64,000 bases of DNA from Fasciola hepatica. Taxonomy: Eukaryota; Platyhelminthes; Trematoda; Plagiorchiida; Fasciolidae. The position numbers were made by a program, and so were the translations under genes. Each line of letters opens with the position of its first letter. Position 1 is the first letter of the stretch. Shown piece after piece: positions 62,301 through 64,000 of this stretch. The notes under the pieces were generated by a model. That model did not search any database and had not been told where the DNA came from. It worked only from the letters and a program-made list of their open reading frames with translations. Location: NCBI GenBank assembly GCA_948099385.1, contig CANUEZ040000105.1, positions 1,054,001 to 1,118,000 on the forward strand, read 5' to 3'.

Positions 62301-63850
62301 ACGGAGCTTATTGTCCATCATTACCGCAAGATTGAGGGAGGCAGTAGCGCAGCACAAGTCTCAGCTACAACGTTTTGGATATTAAAAAGGAAGCAACCGC
62401 ATGCTGCAGTCTACTGACGGGTGAGTCGATTGCTTTATGCTAAATGCTACCGCTGATGGGCAGTTGATGGACCTGCCAGCATTTTTCGGAAAGCGGAAAA
62501 ACGATGATGATTCTAATTCGTGGGTGTCGACTATTTTGGGTCCCTTCGTGCTCGCCTTGATCGAAGTGCGGAGAAAGTGTGGGTGTTTGTTTATCGGTCT
62601 ACAGTCTCGCGCGATGCTTTTGGGGGCCGCAGCCAGTCTTTGTACTGGGCTTTCTATGGTGGCATCCATATAAATTAGTGTAGTAATGCAATATTGGCTA
62701 AATTATTGACCGTGGTCAAGAAGCACGCTCAAAGCACGACCACGAAACACAGATATACCCAGCAGTCAGAGGTACACACTTATCTGAAATATGAGATTCG
62801 AAGAATCACAGTAAGAGTGCCATACACCTGGGAAGTGTTTGAGTGAACCAAAGTGGAGACGGCAACGGCGGTCATTGTGAATACTTTCAAGTTCAGGGAA
62901 GGGAAGCTCCTGATAGTTGGGTGAGCTCGGGAATGCTGATAAAAGCGATATTAAAGGACTCTCAAGGTATACAAGAAGCAGTGAAGCAACTGCCGACCGA
63001 CGTCATAACATGGAAAGGAAGCTGAGGCAGGAGTGATCCACGACGTGCTTCGTAGGGTTCCAAAAGTCGGCTGCGACAGGTCCGGTGGTTGAGGAAAGGC
63101 CATGCCGACCTGCCGAGCTTGGTGTGCTGTCAGTTAGTTTCAAAACAGACGCAGAGCTGGATAGCGAAAAAGAGATCCCCTCGGGGAGTCGAGTTGTGCA
63201 GAAACAGGCGCGAGGGTGTACCGGACGGATATCTGAAGGATCAAGACCGGAGGGACAGTGCTGCAACGACAAGCTGTGGAAAATTATTCAGGAACACCCC
63301 AGCGCCCTGCCTCATTGAATATACCCGATCATGTACTTTATTTATGCTCAGTGCCACTGACAGTTTTGAAGAGCAAACTCTGTTTATTACCACCCAGTAC
63401 GCGACTTCACGTATCCTGGATTTTACCATATGTTTCACGTGCTCATTTTCTCACGCCGTGAGCTGTGCCCTCTAGCTGGCCTTCGGAATCAGGCTCCATT
63501 ACTGGGATCATAGCGCCATATCCTAAAACTACCACCTCCTGCCCGTTGACAGTTGCTGAGCTGACTATTTATCACATAAACTGCATACAGTCAGCTTTGC
63601 GGTAGGATGCTGTTTTGACCTTTTGTAAGTATATCTAGTTAGTTGCCTGCCCACTCTGGCGACCCTAAACAACACCCACGTTCACCTGCTGCTACCTAGC
63701 CCCAAAACGCTCCCGGTTTATCAAATCCAACAGTCGGTGCTCACAACTGTGTCTGGACCATCACTACCTCCCTCCCCACATAATGTCAGAGCAGAAACGT
63801 GAAACACTTTCCGTTGACCCAAGGCTTTTAGCCCTTGATTTTTCCCTTTA
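59341..63850. other. Relatively GC-rich block of about 4.5 kb without a recognised gene
   Basis: Base composition is visibly higher in G and C than in the rest of the window. Many short open frames occur on both strands (for example 60037-60258 +, 60860-61186 -, 62097-62417 +, 62437-62673 +, 63085-63318 +) but none shows a domain I know and none runs past about 130 codons. A 37-bp segment at 59737-59773 recurs at 12936-12972. It could be an unfamiliar mobile element, a decayed gene family or a distinct isochore-like segment. Confidence 0.45.
59737..59773 (-). repeat. Dispersed repeat, copy 2 (partner at 12936-12972)
   Basis: See the partner entry. The minus-strand frame 59691-59882 contains KLNFTDLLADCRASAP over this segment. 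Confidence 0.45.
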
Positions 63851-63856
63851 GTATCA

Positions 63857-63862
63857 AATAAA
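63857..63862 (+). terminator. AATAAA polyadenylation-like signal
   Basis: AATAAAGCTGTGGTGCTGTA is a well-formed polyadenylation signal context. The 350 bp before it are CT-rich and lack open frames. It could mark the 3' end of an unidentified transcript or the R region of an LTR. No coding sequence upstream supports either. Confidence 0.35.
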
Positions 63863-64000
63863 GCTGTGGTGCTGTATCCTACGGCATTAGGTTTCGTCAT
63901 TCACAACAAAAGTTCCTGATTCTTCGACTGTTCCCTTATTCATTCTAGCCTCCACTCCCCTTGGATTTCTCACTCAGCCGCTGTTCTCCCTCCTTAGCTA
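63863..64000. other. No gene recognised; window end
   Basis: Pyrimidine-rich sequence to the end of the window, no motif seen. Confidence 0.4.

Overview
The window looks like a gene-poor stretch of a flatworm nuclear genome, most likely a digenean trematode. This is an inference from three things. The decayed retroelements are mainly RTE-type and CR1-type non-LTR elements plus Ty3/gypsy pieces. One small gene carries introns of only 33-45 bp. There is one exon of an ELAV-like RNA-binding protein. There are no bacterial operons, rRNA or tRNA genes, or CRISPR arrays. I cannot name the species.

Layout. From 1 to about 11.9 kb is a cluster of RTE-type elements: an RT fragment at 1-280, an endonuclease fragment at 3.3-4.4 kb, a near full-length minus-strand copy at 4.4-8.0 kb, a plus-strand copy back to back with it at 8.0-10.15 kb, and a 3' end at 11.2-11.9 kb. 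From 12 to 22 kb the sequence is mostly AT-rich and unassigned, with (TA)n arrays, a candidate Arg/Ser-rich terminal exon at 15.4 kb, and a second copy of the 11.2 kb RTE 3' end, inverted, at 19.7-20.4 kb. From 22 to 45 kb lie four degenerate plus-strand CR1-type copies, an internally deleted RTE copy (27.6-28.75 kb), and a dead Ty3/gypsy pol remnant (30.2-31.7 kb). At 47.98-48.94 kb on the minus strand is the first coding exon of an ELAV/Hu-like gene. From 50 to 56.3 kb are a gypsy-type gag remnant, the best-preserved RTE copy (minus strand, 52.2-54.8 kb) and a fragment of another non-LTR RT.

The clearest complete cellular gene is at 56,974-57,944 (+). It has five exons, a 186-residue product resembling DUF4806-domain proteins, GT-AG introns that all keep the frame, and an AATAAA signal 50 bp after the stop. 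Beyond it come a GCCCAA/TTGGGC palindromic repeat cluster and a roughly 4-kb relatively GC-rich block in which I recognise no gene.

The two convincing cellular genes have no visible functional link. The retroelement open frames are all broken by stops, frameshifts or deletions and are annotated as mobile-element remnants, not as working proteins. Family names rest on motif recognition by eye, with no database search behind them.
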